NCBI GenBank assembly: GCA_017472115.1 | Contig: JAFUQW010000104.1 | Span: 1 to 20,247, forward strand | Length of the DNA: 20,247 nt | Direction of reading: 5' to 3' | Source: Bacteroidales bacterium | GTDB lineage: Bacteria > Bacteroidota > Bacteroidia > Bacteroidales > UBA932 | Shown: piece by piece, positions 6,922 to 15,044 of the stretch | How the letters are laid out: every line of letters starts with the position of its first letter | Numbering within the stretch: position 1 is the stretch's first letter | Translations under genes and position numbers: made by a program | Notes under the pieces: model-generated | Databases searched by the model: none | The model's input: the letters and a program-made list of their open reading frames with translations, nothing else | What the model was told of the DNA's origin: nothing

Positions 6922-7830
6922 ATGCTCAGATCTTTCAACGAAATATTTGCCGAGCTCCGCAGCCGTGGAGCCAGGAAGAGAATGATAGTCGCGTGGGGTG
7001 TTGACGGACACACCATAGCGGCTGCAGGCAAGGCCGTAGAACTCGGTCTTGTGGATGTGACACTCGTCGGCGACGAGGAGATGATAGCCCAGGCATGCAG
7101 GGAAGAGGGCGTGGATGTGTCTGTTTTTACGGTTGTCCACAATTCCAACGAAATGTCATCCGTTGCACAGGCGGTGCAGATGGTGCGCGATGGTCAGGGC
7201 GACTTCCTTATGAAAGGACTTTGCTCGACAGACAAGTTCCTTCGTGCCATCCTCAATAAGGAAACGGGGCTTCTTCCTCCGAAAGGTACCCTTACCCATT
7301 GTACGACTCTCGAGATTCCGAGCTATCACAAGCTGCTTTTCGTAGGTGATGTGGCTGTCATTCCTGCACCTGACTTCAAGCAGAAGACCATCATAATGGA
7401 TTGTCTTGTGAGGACGGCTAAGGCTGTGGGTGTTGAGAAGCCGAAGGTTGCAATCCTTGCCGCTACGGAGCAGGTACTTACGAGTCAGCCGGCTACCATA
7501 GAGGCTGCGATGCTTGCTAAGATGGTTGACCGCGGACAGATCAAGGGATGCATAGCTGACGGTCCTCTGGCCCTCGATGTGGCTATTGATAAGGAATCCG
7601 TCGAGATAAAGGGGCTGGTAAGCCCTGTCGCAGGAGATGCAGACTGTATTCTCTTCCCTAACATAGAGTCTGGAAATGTATTTTACAAGGCTAACTCCAA
7701 GCTTGTTCCGGGTGTGAAGCAGGCGGGAATGCTCGTAGGTGCCAAGGTTCCTTGTGTGCTTTCAAGCCGTGCCGACAGCATCGACACCAAACTCAATTCG
7801 ATAGCGGTTGCAGCAATGTCATCAAAATAA
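6922..7830 (+). CDS. ptb: Phosphate butyryltransferase (phosphate acyltransferase)
   Basis: 302 aa, matching Ptb rather than longer Pta. It exchanges CoA for phosphate on butyryl-CoA or related acyl-CoAs. Landmarks: VAWGVDGHTIAAA near the N-terminus, GDFLMKGLCSTDKFLRAIL at about 92-110, KVAILAATEQVLTSQPATIEAA, a GPLALDVA segment, and the C-terminal Ptb-type NIESGNVFYKA. The order after ackA and before buk is a classic acid-production cassette. Substrate preference (acetyl, butyryl, isobutyryl or isovaleryl) cannot be read from the sequence, but in Bacteroidota Ptb/Buk often handle branched-chain acyl-CoA from amino acids. Confidence 0.93.
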   Translation: MLRSFNEIFAELRSRGARKRMIVAWGVDGHTIAAAGKAVELGLVDVTLVGDEEMIAQACREEGVDVSVFTVVHNSNEMSSVAQAVQMVRDGQGDFLMKGLCSTDKFLRAILNKETGLLPPKGTLTHCTTLEIPSYHKLLFVGDVAVIPAPDFKQKTIIMDCLVRTAKAVGVEKPKVAILAATEQVLTSQPATIEAAMLAKMVDRGQIKGCIADGPLALDVAIDKESVEIKGLVSPVAGDADCILFPNIESGNVFYKANSKLVPGVKQAGMLVGAKVPCVLSSRADSIDTKLNSIAVAAMSSK

Positions 7831-7835
7831 ACCTC

Positions 7836-8945
7836 ATGAAAGGCAATATTCTCATAATAAATCCCGGATCCACTTCTACGAAGATAGGATTCTACTGCGA
7901 CGGAAAACAGCTGCTCGAGACCAATCTGACCCACTCTGCCGAAGAAATAGCGGAATATGAGTCAGTGATGGATCAGGGTGGCATGCGTCGTGATGCAATT
8001 GCCGGTTTCCTGGCAGAAAACGGTGTGGAACTGGATTCAATAGATCTGATCATGGCCCGCGGAGGTCTGATCACTCCCATCAAGGCCGGAGTATATGAGG
8101 TCACCGGGAAAATGCGTGAGGCTCTGATTTCCGGCAAGGATGGTGTCCACGCATGCAATCTCAGCGCGCTGATAGCAGATGATATGGCTGCAGACATCAA
8201 CAGGATGCGTGCAGAAAAGGGACTTGAGCCTGTTTGCAAGGCCTATATCGCCGATCCTCCAACAGCGGATGAGATGTTGCCGGAACTCAAGCTTACAGGA
8301 CACCCTGCCTTTGAGCGCAGGGCTGCCTTCCATACCCTGAACTCCCGTGCTATGGTGCGTCGCTATGCATATTCGGTAGGCAAATCCAACAGGGACGTGA
8401 CGGTGATCGTGGCCCACATGGGTGGTGGATCTTCGGTCTCCCTTCACAGGAACGGCCTGGTGATAGATGTCAATGACGCACTCGGAGGCGACGGACCGTT
8501 CAGTCCGGAACGCGCCGGTTCAGTGCCTGCATTCCCGCTGATAGAGATGTGCTTCAGCGGCAGGTATTCCAAGGCTGAGATAAAGAAGATGCTCGTGGGC
8601 AAGGGAGGAGCGGTTGCTCATCTGGGTACCAACGATTTCCGTGAGGTCAGTGCCCGTGCCGAATCTGGTGACGAGGCTTGTGCGACCTTCCTCAAGGCAT
8701 TCTGCATTTCAGTCGCGAAATATATAGGTTCGATGGCTGCAGTAGTCGGCGGAAAGGTCGATGCGATAATCCTTACAGGAGGAATCGCCCATAACAAGGC
8801 CATTGCGTCAGAGATAACCGACCGTGTAGGTTTCATCGCTCCGGTGGAGGTCTATGCGGGAGAAAACGAGATTGAATCACTCGCTGAGAACGGCTACGGA
8901 ATTCTGGCCGGAGAATTCGAAGTGAAACGATATCTCGAGGATTAG
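7836..8945 (+). CDS. buk: Butyrate kinase
   Basis: 369 aa from the ATG at 7836, 5 bp after the ptb stop; an upstream in-frame start would lie deep inside ptb. It converts butyryl phosphate (or a branched-chain acyl phosphate) + ADP to acid + ATP. ASKHA motifs: ILIINPGSTSTKIGFY (residues 5-20), VIVAHMGGGSSVSLH, a DVNDALGGDGPFSPERAG loop, VAHLGTNDFREV and IILTGGIAHN. Slightly longer than the usual 355 aa. Its stop overlaps that of the convergent serine hydrolase gene by 4 bp, leaving no room for a terminator between them. Confidence 0.95.
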   Translation: MKGNILIINPGSTSTKIGFYCDGKQLLETNLTHSAEEIAEYESVMDQGGMRRDAIAGFLAENGVELDSIDLIMARGGLITPIKAGVYEVTGKMREALISGKDGVHACNLSALIADDMAADINRMRAEKGLEPVCKAYIADPPTADEMLPELKLTGHPAFERRAAFHTLNSRAMVRRYAYSVGKSNRDVTVIVAHMGGGSSVSLHRNGLVIDVNDALGGDGPFSPERAGSVPAFPLIEMCFSGRYSKAEIKKMLVGKGGAVAHLGTNDFREVSARAESGDEACATFLKAFCISVAKYIGSMAAVVGGKVDAIILTGGIAHNKAIASEITDRVGFIAPVEVYAGENEIESLAENGYGILAGEFEVKRYLED

Positions 8946-10225
8946 AACCCTTCGAAGAGATTTCTTCTTGGAAGCTTGTCACTGTAGGCTTCTCTGCATT
9001 GACGGAAAAGTGCTTCGGTATATCGGGACTGGCTCGGACCACGCCATGTGCTGGTGTTGGTTATGAGAATCCAGCATTCGCCGTCAGGATATTTATGGAC
9101 AAGGGCACAGGTGCCGGAAAGGGTGCCGGTCCTTGTCCATCCTTTTTCTGGATGCGTGTCGTTCCAGCCGAGCGAGAAAGTGTTCTTGTCGTAGTAACCG
9201 GTCATCTCGGCTACGGCTTCAGGTGTTATTATGTCGGGGACTTCAGGACTTCCGTCGATAGAGGCCACAAGCCTGGCTATTTCGACAGGTGAGCCGCACC
9301 ATGCACCTGCACCCTGCAGAAGGGGAATGTTGTTGCCGCCGTAGCAGCGTTCCACCATTATCCCGCTGTCTGTATATTCTTCTATGAATTTTCCGTCTCC
9401 CTCGTGGGTGTAGTATCTCACTTCGTTCGGTCTTCTGTCCTCATAATAATTCCCGGCAATATGCATGTCGAAGCATCCTGCAGGCTCGAGAACTTCCTTT
9501 CGTATGAATTCTTCGTATGTCATGCCGGATACCTTCTCTATTATCTCCGAGAGAAGAAGGTATCCTAAATTGGAATATTGCTGCCAAGAGCCGGGCTTGA
9601 ATCTGAGGCGGCTGTCGAGTACCACGCTGTAGAAATCTTCTGCTTCCGGCACTCTGTCGAGTCTGAGCTGATGCTTCACGTCACGTGAGGAGAACAGAGG
9701 ATCACGGCCGAATCCCGCCTGATGTCTCAGAAGATGTTCTACTGTGATCTTCCTGTAGTCCCGGTGTCTGATCAGAGAAGTGAATATGGAGTCGTTCAAT
9801 ATGCCTCTCGGACCGAACACGGTGTCGCGGATACTCAGCGAATCCCTGTCCTGCAGTACCATTATGCCTGTTGCCGTTATGAGCTTTGATACAGATGCCA
9901 TACGCATTATGTGACCCGGTTCCATTCCTGTTCCCAGATCCTCGTCAGCCCATCCGTAACCCTTTGCATATACGAGAGAGTCATTCCGTGTTATTGCAAG
10001 CGAAGCTCCCTTCATCTGCCAGCGTCGGAGGTATTTCTCTATCTTTTCATCCAATCCTTCGAGCTCGGGAATCTCTGACATCTCATTGGTGATGGAGTCG
10101 TTCAGATGGATCAGGCAAGTGTCGTCAGAAGGCTCTTCTGCATGGCTACCGCGTCCCGGAATGAGACAGAATATGATGGAACAGAGTCCGAGGAGTGACA
10201 GGGTAAGCAGTATCTTCTTTTCCAT
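8942..10225 (-). CDS. Periplasmic serine hydrolase, beta-lactamase/DD-peptidase family
   Basis: 427 aa, class C beta-lactamase-like (PF00144) fold. An N-terminal hydrophobic signal (residues 3-22) with a possible SHA cleavage site precedes a short linker. The catalytic triad is clear: SVSK (Ser111, Lys114), YSN (217-219), and TRTGTLSG (about 364-371) in the place of the HTG/KTG motif, with Arg replacing the usual His or Lys. Further family marks are HLLRHQAGF and GSWQQYSNLGYLLLSEII. Members act on beta-lactams, peptidoglycan peptides or esters; this one may be an esterase or D-peptidase rather than a drug-resistance enzyme. It is the last gene of a tight operon, 6 bp after the cytidylate-kinase-like gene. 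Confidence 0.88.
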   Translation of the reverse strand: MEKKILLTLSLLGLCSIIFCLIPGRGSHAEEPSDDTCLIHLNDSITNEMSEIPELEGLDEKIEKYLRRWQMKGASLAITRNDSLVYAKGYGWADEDLGTGMEPGHIMRMASVSKLITATGIMVLQDRDSLSIRDTVFGPRGILNDSIFTSLIRHRDYRKITVEHLLRHQAGFGRDPLFSSRDVKHQLRLDRVPEAEDFYSVVLDSRLRFKPGSWQQYSNLGYLLLSEIIEKVSGMTYEEFIRKEVLEPAGCFDMHIAGNYYEDRRPNEVRYYTHEGDGKFIEEYTDSGIMVERCYGGNNIPLLQGAGAWCGSPVEIARLVASIDGSPEVPDIITPEAVAEMTGYYDKNTFSLGWNDTHPEKGWTRTGTLSGTCALVHKYPDGECWILITNTSTWRGPSQSRYTEALFRQCREAYSDKLPRRNLFEGF

Positions 10226-10231
10226 AGGCGG

Positions 10232-10843
10232 CTACAGCATTTTGGCCCTGCGGGCATAGTCGATGATGAAATCGGCCGTACCCTCGATGCCGAGAATGCT
10301 TGAGTCGATGCAGAGATCGTATGTCGAGGCCATGCCCCAGTCGCCGAATGTGTAATAATTGTAGTATTCTGCCCTTCCCTTGTCCTTGCCCCCGATCAGT
10401 TCAAGGGCCTTCTCTTCTGAAATCCCGCATCTTTTCATTATCCTGGAAGCACGGACTTCGTCCGGTGAGGTAAGGAATACATTCAAGGTGCATCCGCAGT
10501 CACGGAGTACATAGTCTGAGCAGCGTCCCACAATGATTGCAGATCCCTGTTCAGCTATCTTTCTTATTGTCGAGCACTGGATTTCGAACAGTTTCTTGTC
10601 GCTCATATAATTGTCGGATTCTCCGCTCATTAGGCTTCCTGCAAATATTGAAGAAAGCGAGAAGAAGCGCTTCTTCTCATCGCTCTGCACGAAAAGCTCT
10701 GCGCTGAAACCGCTTTCCTGTGCGGCTTTGCTTATAAGCTCGCTGTCATAGACGGGAAATCCCAATTTTCTGCCAAGCTCTTCTGCAACGGCCTTGCCTC
10801 CGCTTCCGAACTGTCGTCCTATGGTTATGATGAGTTTCTTCAT
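10232..10843 (-). CDS. Cytidylate kinase-like family protein
   Basis: 203 aa. The N-terminus carries the P-loop of this family, TIGRQFGSGGKAVAEEL (GRQFGSGGK at 9-17), rather than the canonical GxxGxGKS/T. An IIVGRCSDYVL segment lies at about 102-112, then LNVFLTSPDEVRASRI (lid-like, with arginines) and a C-terminal helix. Annotated homologues are called cytidylate kinase-like, but true Cmk has a different P-loop and this group's substrate is uncertain. It lies 4 bp after the MATE gene and 6 bp before the serine hydrolase, so it is co-transcribed. It is not necessarily the cell's CMP kinase. Confidence 0.85.
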   Translation of the reverse strand: MKKLIITIGRQFGSGGKAVAEELGRKLGFPVYDSELISKAAQESGFSAELFVQSDEKKRFFSLSSIFAGSLMSGESDNYMSDKKLFEIQCSTIRKIAEQGSAIIVGRCSDYVLRDCGCTLNVFLTSPDEVRASRIMKRCGISEEKALELIGGKDKGRAEYYNYYTFGDWGMASTYDLCIDSSILGIEGTADFIIDYARRAKML

Positions 10844-10847
10844 ATGT

Positions 10848-12236
10848 TTAAATCTGACTGCCTAATATAGATGGGTCATCTCCGTCGTTGAGCCTGCCGA
10901 GCTTGCTGAGGAGTCTGCCGAGAAGTATTATGGTGAGTATGCTTGCCAGAGCGTCGGCTACAGGGTAGCTCATCCATATTCCTTTGTCACCGAAAGCCAT
11001 TGGCAGGAAATACAGGCACGGAAGCAGGAAAAGCAGCTGTCTTGACAGAGACAGAATGATGGATTTGCGGACCATGCCAAGACTCTGGAATAGGTTGGAT
11101 GAGACGATCTGAAAGCCTACGATAGGTAACATTATGTTCATTATCCGGATGCCTGATGACGATAGGTCGAGGAGCTGCGCGTCTTTCGTGAATATGCCTG
11201 TGACGGTGCGCGGAAATAGTTCGGTGACGAGGAAACCGAGTACCGTTACAGCCACCGCAAGCCAGACTGTCTTCCAATAGACCTCCTTTACCCTGCTGTA
11301 CTTCCGTGCACCGTAGTTGTAGCCTGCGATAGGCTGCATGCCTTGGTTCAGACCCATGCATATCATGATGAACATGAAATTAATCCTGTTGCAGATGCCG
11401 TATGCACCTATTCCCAGGTCACCGCTGTATTTGCGTAGCTGCTGGTTGATGAAAAGGCTTACGAGGCAGGCTGCCGAGTTCATCAGGAAAGGACCGAAAC
11501 CTATTGCGAGAGAGTCTTTTGCCACCCTCATGTCAAGCCTGAATATGCCTTTTTCGAAATGGACTTCCTTCTTCCTGTCATTGAAATGGGAGAGTACCAC
11601 GATCAGTGCAGCCGACTGCGCTATCACAGTGGCCCATGCGGCTCCGGCTATACCCATATCGAATACGAAGATGAACAGAGGGTCGAGGACAGCATTGAAT
11701 ATGACCGTGAATATCGTCAGTGCCATGGCTTTGCGCGGATTGCCGGTAGAGCGCATCGCAGCATTGAGACCGAAGTAGAGATGTGTGATGATGTTTCCGT
11801 ACAGAATCACCTTCATGTACTCCTTCGCATATGGAAGTGTGTTTCCGCTTGCTCCGAAGAAATACAATATCGGATCGATGAATATCAGTGCAATGAACAT
11901 GAAGGCAAAGCCGATTATCACGTTGAGCGATATGACGTTGCCTAAGACTTTGTTGGCAGCCGCATAATTCTTCTGTCCGAGCAGGACAGAAAGCATTGTT
12001 GCCGCGCCGGCTCCCACAAGGGTTCCGAATGCCGTTGACAGATTCATGAGAGGGAAGGTGACGGCAAGTCCTGATATGGCAAGCGGTCCCACGCCCTGGC
12101 CGATGAAGATGCTGTCAACCATATTATAAAGCGAAGCCGCTATCTGGGCAATGATCGCCGGAAGGGCGTATTGCTTCAGCAGCCTGCTTATCTTCTGTTT
12201 GCCGAGTTCTAAAGGAACGGAATTGCCTTGAGCCAT
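10848..12236 (-). CDS. MATE family multidrug/metabolite efflux transporter
   Basis: 462 aa with about 12 membrane helices in two homologous halves. Visible: the opening helix ALPAIIAQIAASLYNMVDSIFIG, GVGPLAISGLAVTFPLMNL, GAGAATMLSVLLGQKN, FGLNAAMRSTGNPRKAM, and in the second half GLNQGMQPIAGYNYGARKY, which resembles the DinF/NorM-like repeats. It probably exports small organic compounds or drugs using an ion gradient; the substrate cannot be assigned. It starts 3 bp after the FKBP lipoprotein gene and ends 4 bp before the cytidylate-kinase-like gene. Confidence 0.95.
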   Translation of the reverse strand: MAQGNSVPLELGKQKISRLLKQYALPAIIAQIAASLYNMVDSIFIGQGVGPLAISGLAVTFPLMNLSTAFGTLVGAGAATMLSVLLGQKNYAAANKVLGNVISLNVIIGFAFMFIALIFIDPILYFFGASGNTLPYAKEYMKVILYGNIITHLYFGLNAAMRSTGNPRKAMALTIFTVIFNAVLDPLFIFVFDMGIAGAAWATVIAQSAALIVVLSHFNDRKKEVHFEKGIFRLDMRVAKDSLAIGFGPFLMNSAACLVSLFINQQLRKYSGDLGIGAYGICNRINFMFIMICMGLNQGMQPIAGYNYGARKYSRVKEVYWKTVWLAVAVTVLGFLVTELFPRTVTGIFTKDAQLLDLSSSGIRIMNIMLPIVGFQIVSSNLFQSLGMVRKSIILSLSRQLLFLLPCLYFLPMAFGDKGIWMSYPVADALASILTIILLGRLLSKLGRLNDGDDPSILGSQI

Positions 12237-12239
12237 CTG

Positions 12240-13274
12240 CTAATCCTCCGGTTTGGCTACAAGTTCGATCTCGAATACGAGAGGAGCATAACCCGGAATG
12301 GCCGATCCGTTTCCGTTAGTGCCGTATCCGAGCTGTGACCAGAATACTCCTATGCCCTTTTCATTGTCTCCCATCTGCTTGACAGTCAGGGCGAATCCGT
12401 CGATTATCTCGTTGCCGCTGAGTCTGATTTCGTCATACTTCGCCGCCATCTTGACAGGCACCGGAGCATAGCTTCTCGAGGCGGAATAAAGTCCGTTGTC
12501 CTTGGCTACCTTCTCAATGGTGGTATCGAACACGAGGCCGTTGAGCAGTTTGCCTGTATAGTTTATATAAACGGTGGTGTCGTTCTTCAGCGAATCAAGG
12601 ACGGTAGGCGGAACAAGTTCCTTATAGTAGAAGCCGCGTTTAAGAGAATCCTTTACGGTCATGCCTTTGAAGATGTTACGGTTGGCTTCGAGATACTTGC
12701 CTATCTGGTCGAGCTCCCAGTTATAGATGCTGTCCGTGAAGTCCTCCACTGTTATTTCATAGATCGCAGCTGAGCCGTCGGTGCTGTTGTCCATATACTC
12801 GTCCGCAGTTTCATAGACCTTGTAGCTCATCAGCCAGCTTGGTATGATGAATTTCTTGCTTCCTCCCACCTTCATGCCGATGAGGGCGTCACGGATTCCG
12901 GCCTGAAGCACGCTTGTGGATCCCACTGCTGTGGTGAACCATTTTGCCGGGCCATAGAAGGTGGTGGTGTCATAGGTTCCCATCTGCTTTGCGGTCTCCT
13001 TGCCTGAATAGGATGTGATGTTTCCTTCGAGGTCCGTCACGACATAATCGACGAATGCGCATCCGCTGTCGCTGACCACGGCTCCGTCTCCTTCATTCTC
13101 TTCGATGACGTATATGCCTAATCCGGAAGGCTGTAAGTCCGGATGGTTCACATGAAGCCATGCGTCGAAATATCTTCTGTTTGCGTCATTTGCTCCTGTA
13201 TTCTGGACTTTTGCACAGCCGGATATGCATAATGCCGCTGCTATCGATAATGCTATTGAAAGTGTAGTCTTCAT
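12240..13274 (-). CDS. Two-domain FKBP-type peptidyl-prolyl isomerase lipoprotein
   Basis: 344 aa from the ATG at 13272-13274, which begins a lipoprotein signal (MKTTLSIALSIAAALCISGC, Cys20); the ATG nine codons upstream overlaps a promoter box. Domain 1 (about 60-180) runs from AFVDYVVTDLEGN to RDALIGMKVGGSKKFIIPSWL and AAIYEITVEDF. Domain 2 (about 230-344) has INYTGKLLNGLVFDTT, EIIDGFALTVKQM, GYGTNGNGSAIPGYAPLVFEIEL, which is close to the FKBP consensus. Domain 1 lacks the FD of the active site and a clear aromatic floor, so it may be structural. FKBP lipoproteins of Bacteroidota usually help fold exported proteins. First gene of the operon with MATE, kinase-like and hydrolase genes. Confidence 0.88.
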   Translation of the reverse strand: MKTTLSIALSIAAALCISGCAKVQNTGANDANRRYFDAWLHVNHPDLQPSGLGIYVIEENEGDGAVVSDSGCAFVDYVVTDLEGNITSYSGKETAKQMGTYDTTTFYGPAKWFTTAVGSTSVLQAGIRDALIGMKVGGSKKFIIPSWLMSYKVYETADEYMDNSTDGSAAIYEITVEDFTDSIYNWELDQIGKYLEANRNIFKGMTVKDSLKRGFYYKELVPPTVLDSLKNDTTVYINYTGKLLNGLVFDTTIEKVAKDNGLYSASRSYAPVPVKMAAKYDEIRLSGNEIIDGFALTVKQMGDNEKGIGVFWSQLGYGTNGNGSAIPGYAPLVFEIELVAKPED

Positions 13275-13298
13275 TAGTCTCTTGTAAATTTGAACTGG

Positions 13299-13306
13299 CA
13301 AAGATA
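13299..13306 (-). promoter_or_regulatory. Bacteroidota -7 box for the FKBP-MATE operon
   Basis: The plus strand reads CAAAGATA, i.e. a perfect TATCTTTG on the minus strand, about 25 bp before the ATG at 13274. No good -33 TTG was seen at 19-21 bp. It excludes an earlier start codon at 13301, which would lie inside the box. Confidence 0.55.
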
Positions 13307-13325
13307 ATAAAAATAGTGATTGCCT

Positions 13326-13883
13326 CTAATCATTTGTAACGCTTACCACCCATATCTTGTAGAGCAGCGCAGATTTAGCAGGAATCATGCCAAAACTCTT
13401 GTTGCCGAAGCCGTATTTGCCGCTGAAGATTATCTCGCATTCCTCTCCGGCACGCACTCCTGTCAGTCCTTTCCTCAATCCTTCTATGAGTTCGGTCCGG
13501 GTTATGTTGATCTCCATCAGCGCATAGTCTGCATCCGTGAGGTTCCATCCCGCCTGTTCGGCGGTAGCCTGATGGTTTGTCACGAACATTCCGGACGTGC
13601 TGACGCTGCCGTTGAATGTGTAGCCGGCATAATAGAATCCTACATGTCCGTCGGCCTTGAGCTCTTCGCCGGTGCCTTCCACAGTCACTAACCTGTTGGA
13701 ACCGCCGTTGCGTATGACCCTCAGTGTATCTGTGATGCCTTCATCGTTGGTGACGATCATGTTCTTTGTTATGTATTTGTCTATCTGGTCCTCCTGCTTG
13801 TTGTAAGTTGTCTCAAGCTGTTCCTTGACGCAGGAAATCATTGAAAGACAGATCAGTATAAGGATGAATGACTTATTTTTCAT
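13326..13883 (-). CDS. FKBP-like peptidyl-prolyl isomerase lipoprotein
   Basis: 185 aa. Signal ends in the lipobox MISC (Cys18). The body is a single FKBP-type domain: VGFYYAGYTFNG at about residue 82, TELIEGLRKGLTGVRAGEECEIIFSGKYGFGN at about 130-161, and MIPAKSALLYKIWVVSV. The usual FD in the catalytic edge is not visible, and its activity is uncertain. Its start overlaps the end of the nrnA gene by 11 bp, so it is translated from the nrnA transcript. A separate promoter then begins the next FKBP operon. Confidence 0.82.
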   Translation of the reverse strand: MKNKSFILILICLSMISCVKEQLETTYNKQEDQIDKYITKNMIVTNDEGITDTLRVIRNGGSNRLVTVEGTGEELKADGHVGFYYAGYTFNGSVSTSGMFVTNHQATAEQAGWNLTDADYALMEINITRTELIEGLRKGLTGVRAGEECEIIFSGKYGFGNKSFGMIPAKSALLYKIWVVSVTND

Positions 13884-14937
13884 TTTCTTGTTCCAGAAAT
13901 ATATGTGTGTGTTTCTCTATGTATGCGGGAGCTTCTCCGATGCTTTTGATGTCATCCGGTATGTAGAGCCTGCCTCCGGCTGCATTTTCATGTCCTCCTC
14001 CGTTGAAGTACAGCCCGGCGCATCGGTTGGCGGATGTGCCTTTTTTCGATCTGATGGACACCCTGACCTTGCCTTTTTCCTCTTTGAGCAGGAGACTCAT
14101 CCTTACTGAAGCTATCGAGAGCGGCATATTCACGAATCCTTCGGTCTCTCCTTCCTCGATGGCGTAGCTCTTCAACGTTTCCGCATCAAGCACGATGTAT
14201 GCCACTCCGTCATCGGTTATCTTCATGAGGTCTTTCATGGCAAGACCCATGAGCCTCAGTCTTTCCTCCCTGTGTTGATTGTAAAGTGAGGAGATGATGC
14301 GGTCTCTGTCAACGCCTGCCGAGAGAAGGTTTCCAGCCATCGCAAGGGTTGACGGATATGTCGAATTTGCAAAATTGTTTGTGTCTGTGGTCATTCCGGT
14401 CATCAGAGCGGTCGCGCATTCCGCAGGCAGTTTCCTTACATCGTCTGCAATGGCCTGTGTCTTGAGCAGAATACTGTAGAGCAGTTCCGAGGCTGACGAG
14501 ATTTCGGTCTCGGAAAATATGATGTCAAAGCTTTTTCTGTCGGGATTCAGGTGATGGTCGATCAGAATCTTTGCGGCTTTTGATTCAGACAGGGCTTTCT
14601 CGAGCTTGTCGGTCCTGTGGAACGCATTGAAGTCGAGACAGATGATCAGGCTGCTTTCCGCCATGATGCTTTCGGCCTTGTCCGGTTCATTGGAGTGGAG
14701 CGTGACATTTCCGGCGGCCTGTTCGTCCATGATGAAATCCAGATGACCGGGCCATGGGTCGGAATATACTATGCTGGCCTTGCAGGACGGATTCACCATC
14801 TTCAGGAAATGGAACATCGCTACCGTACTGCCTACGGCGTCTCCATCTGGCTTCATGTGGGTCACGATGGCTGCATTTCCCGCATTTCTAAGAACAGACT
14901 CAAATCTTTGAATCTCAGGTATGTCAAGTTCTGCCAT
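13873..14937 (-). CDS. nrnA: DHH family phosphoesterase, NrnA-type oligoribonuclease/pAp phosphatase
   Basis: 354 aa from MAELDIPEIQRFE at 14937; ATGs at 14946 and 14964 also exist, but 14964 lies in the promoter box and the 14946 start leaves almost no leader. NrnA degrades short RNAs and converts pAp to AMP. DHH motifs: HMKPDGDAVGS (27-37), LDF (Asp102), LIDHH (125-129) and TDTNNF (184-189); the C-terminal DHHA1 domain carries NGGGHENAAGG (about 312-322). These are the metal- and substrate-binding residues of active NrnA. It is followed in the same transcript by an FKBP lipoprotein, overlapping by 11 bp, an odd partner. Confidence 0.93.
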   Translation of the reverse strand: MAELDIPEIQRFESVLRNAGNAAIVTHMKPDGDAVGSTVAMFHFLKMVNPSCKASIVYSDPWPGHLDFIMDEQAAGNVTLHSNEPDKAESIMAESSLIICLDFNAFHRTDKLEKALSESKAAKILIDHHLNPDRKSFDIIFSETEISSASELLYSILLKTQAIADDVRKLPAECATALMTGMTTDTNNFANSTYPSTLAMAGNLLSAGVDRDRIISSLYNQHREERLRLMGLAMKDLMKITDDGVAYIVLDAETLKSYAIEEGETEGFVNMPLSIASVRMSLLLKEEKGKVRVSIRSKKGTSANRCAGLYFNGGGHENAAGGRLYIPDDIKSIGEAPAYIEKHTHIFLEQENEK

Positions 14938-14961
14938 TTGTCGCATGCTTTTTTGATGGTG

Positions 14962-14969
14962 CAAAATTA
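14962..14969 (-). promoter_or_regulatory. Bacteroidota -7 box for nrnA
   Basis: The plus strand reads CAAAATTA (TAATTTTG on minus), a perfect TAnnTTTG. It is about 25 bp before the chosen ATG. A CAA at 14994 is 24 bp away, rather far for a -33 element. Confidence 0.5.
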
Positions 14970-14978
14970 CAAATTATA

Positions 14979-15009
14979 TTGCATTTCATAAATCAATTCG
15001 CTAACTTTG
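14979..15009 (+). promoter_or_regulatory. Bacteroidota promoter for the unknown-DUF3822-rsmD unit
   Basis: TTG at 14979-14981 and a perfect TAACTTTG at 15002-15009 are 20 bp apart. Transcription would start near 15016, about 30 bases before the ATG at 15045. It also makes the in-frame ATG at 14979 unusable, as that codon lies inside the -33 region. Confidence 0.65.
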
Positions 15010-15044
15010 TCCGGAATTTGGAGAAAAATATAAATAATACCATA

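Noticed and set aside
8899..8918. 7-bp perfect hairpin GAATTCT/AGAATTC near the end of buk as a terminator
   Set aside because: It lies inside the coding frame, has no following T-run, and the arms code for normal residues.
8942..10225. Antibiotic-resistance beta-lactamase
   Set aside because: The catalytic motifs are there, but the third motif is RTG, and the broad family includes many esterases and peptidases; no evidence for drug hydrolysis.
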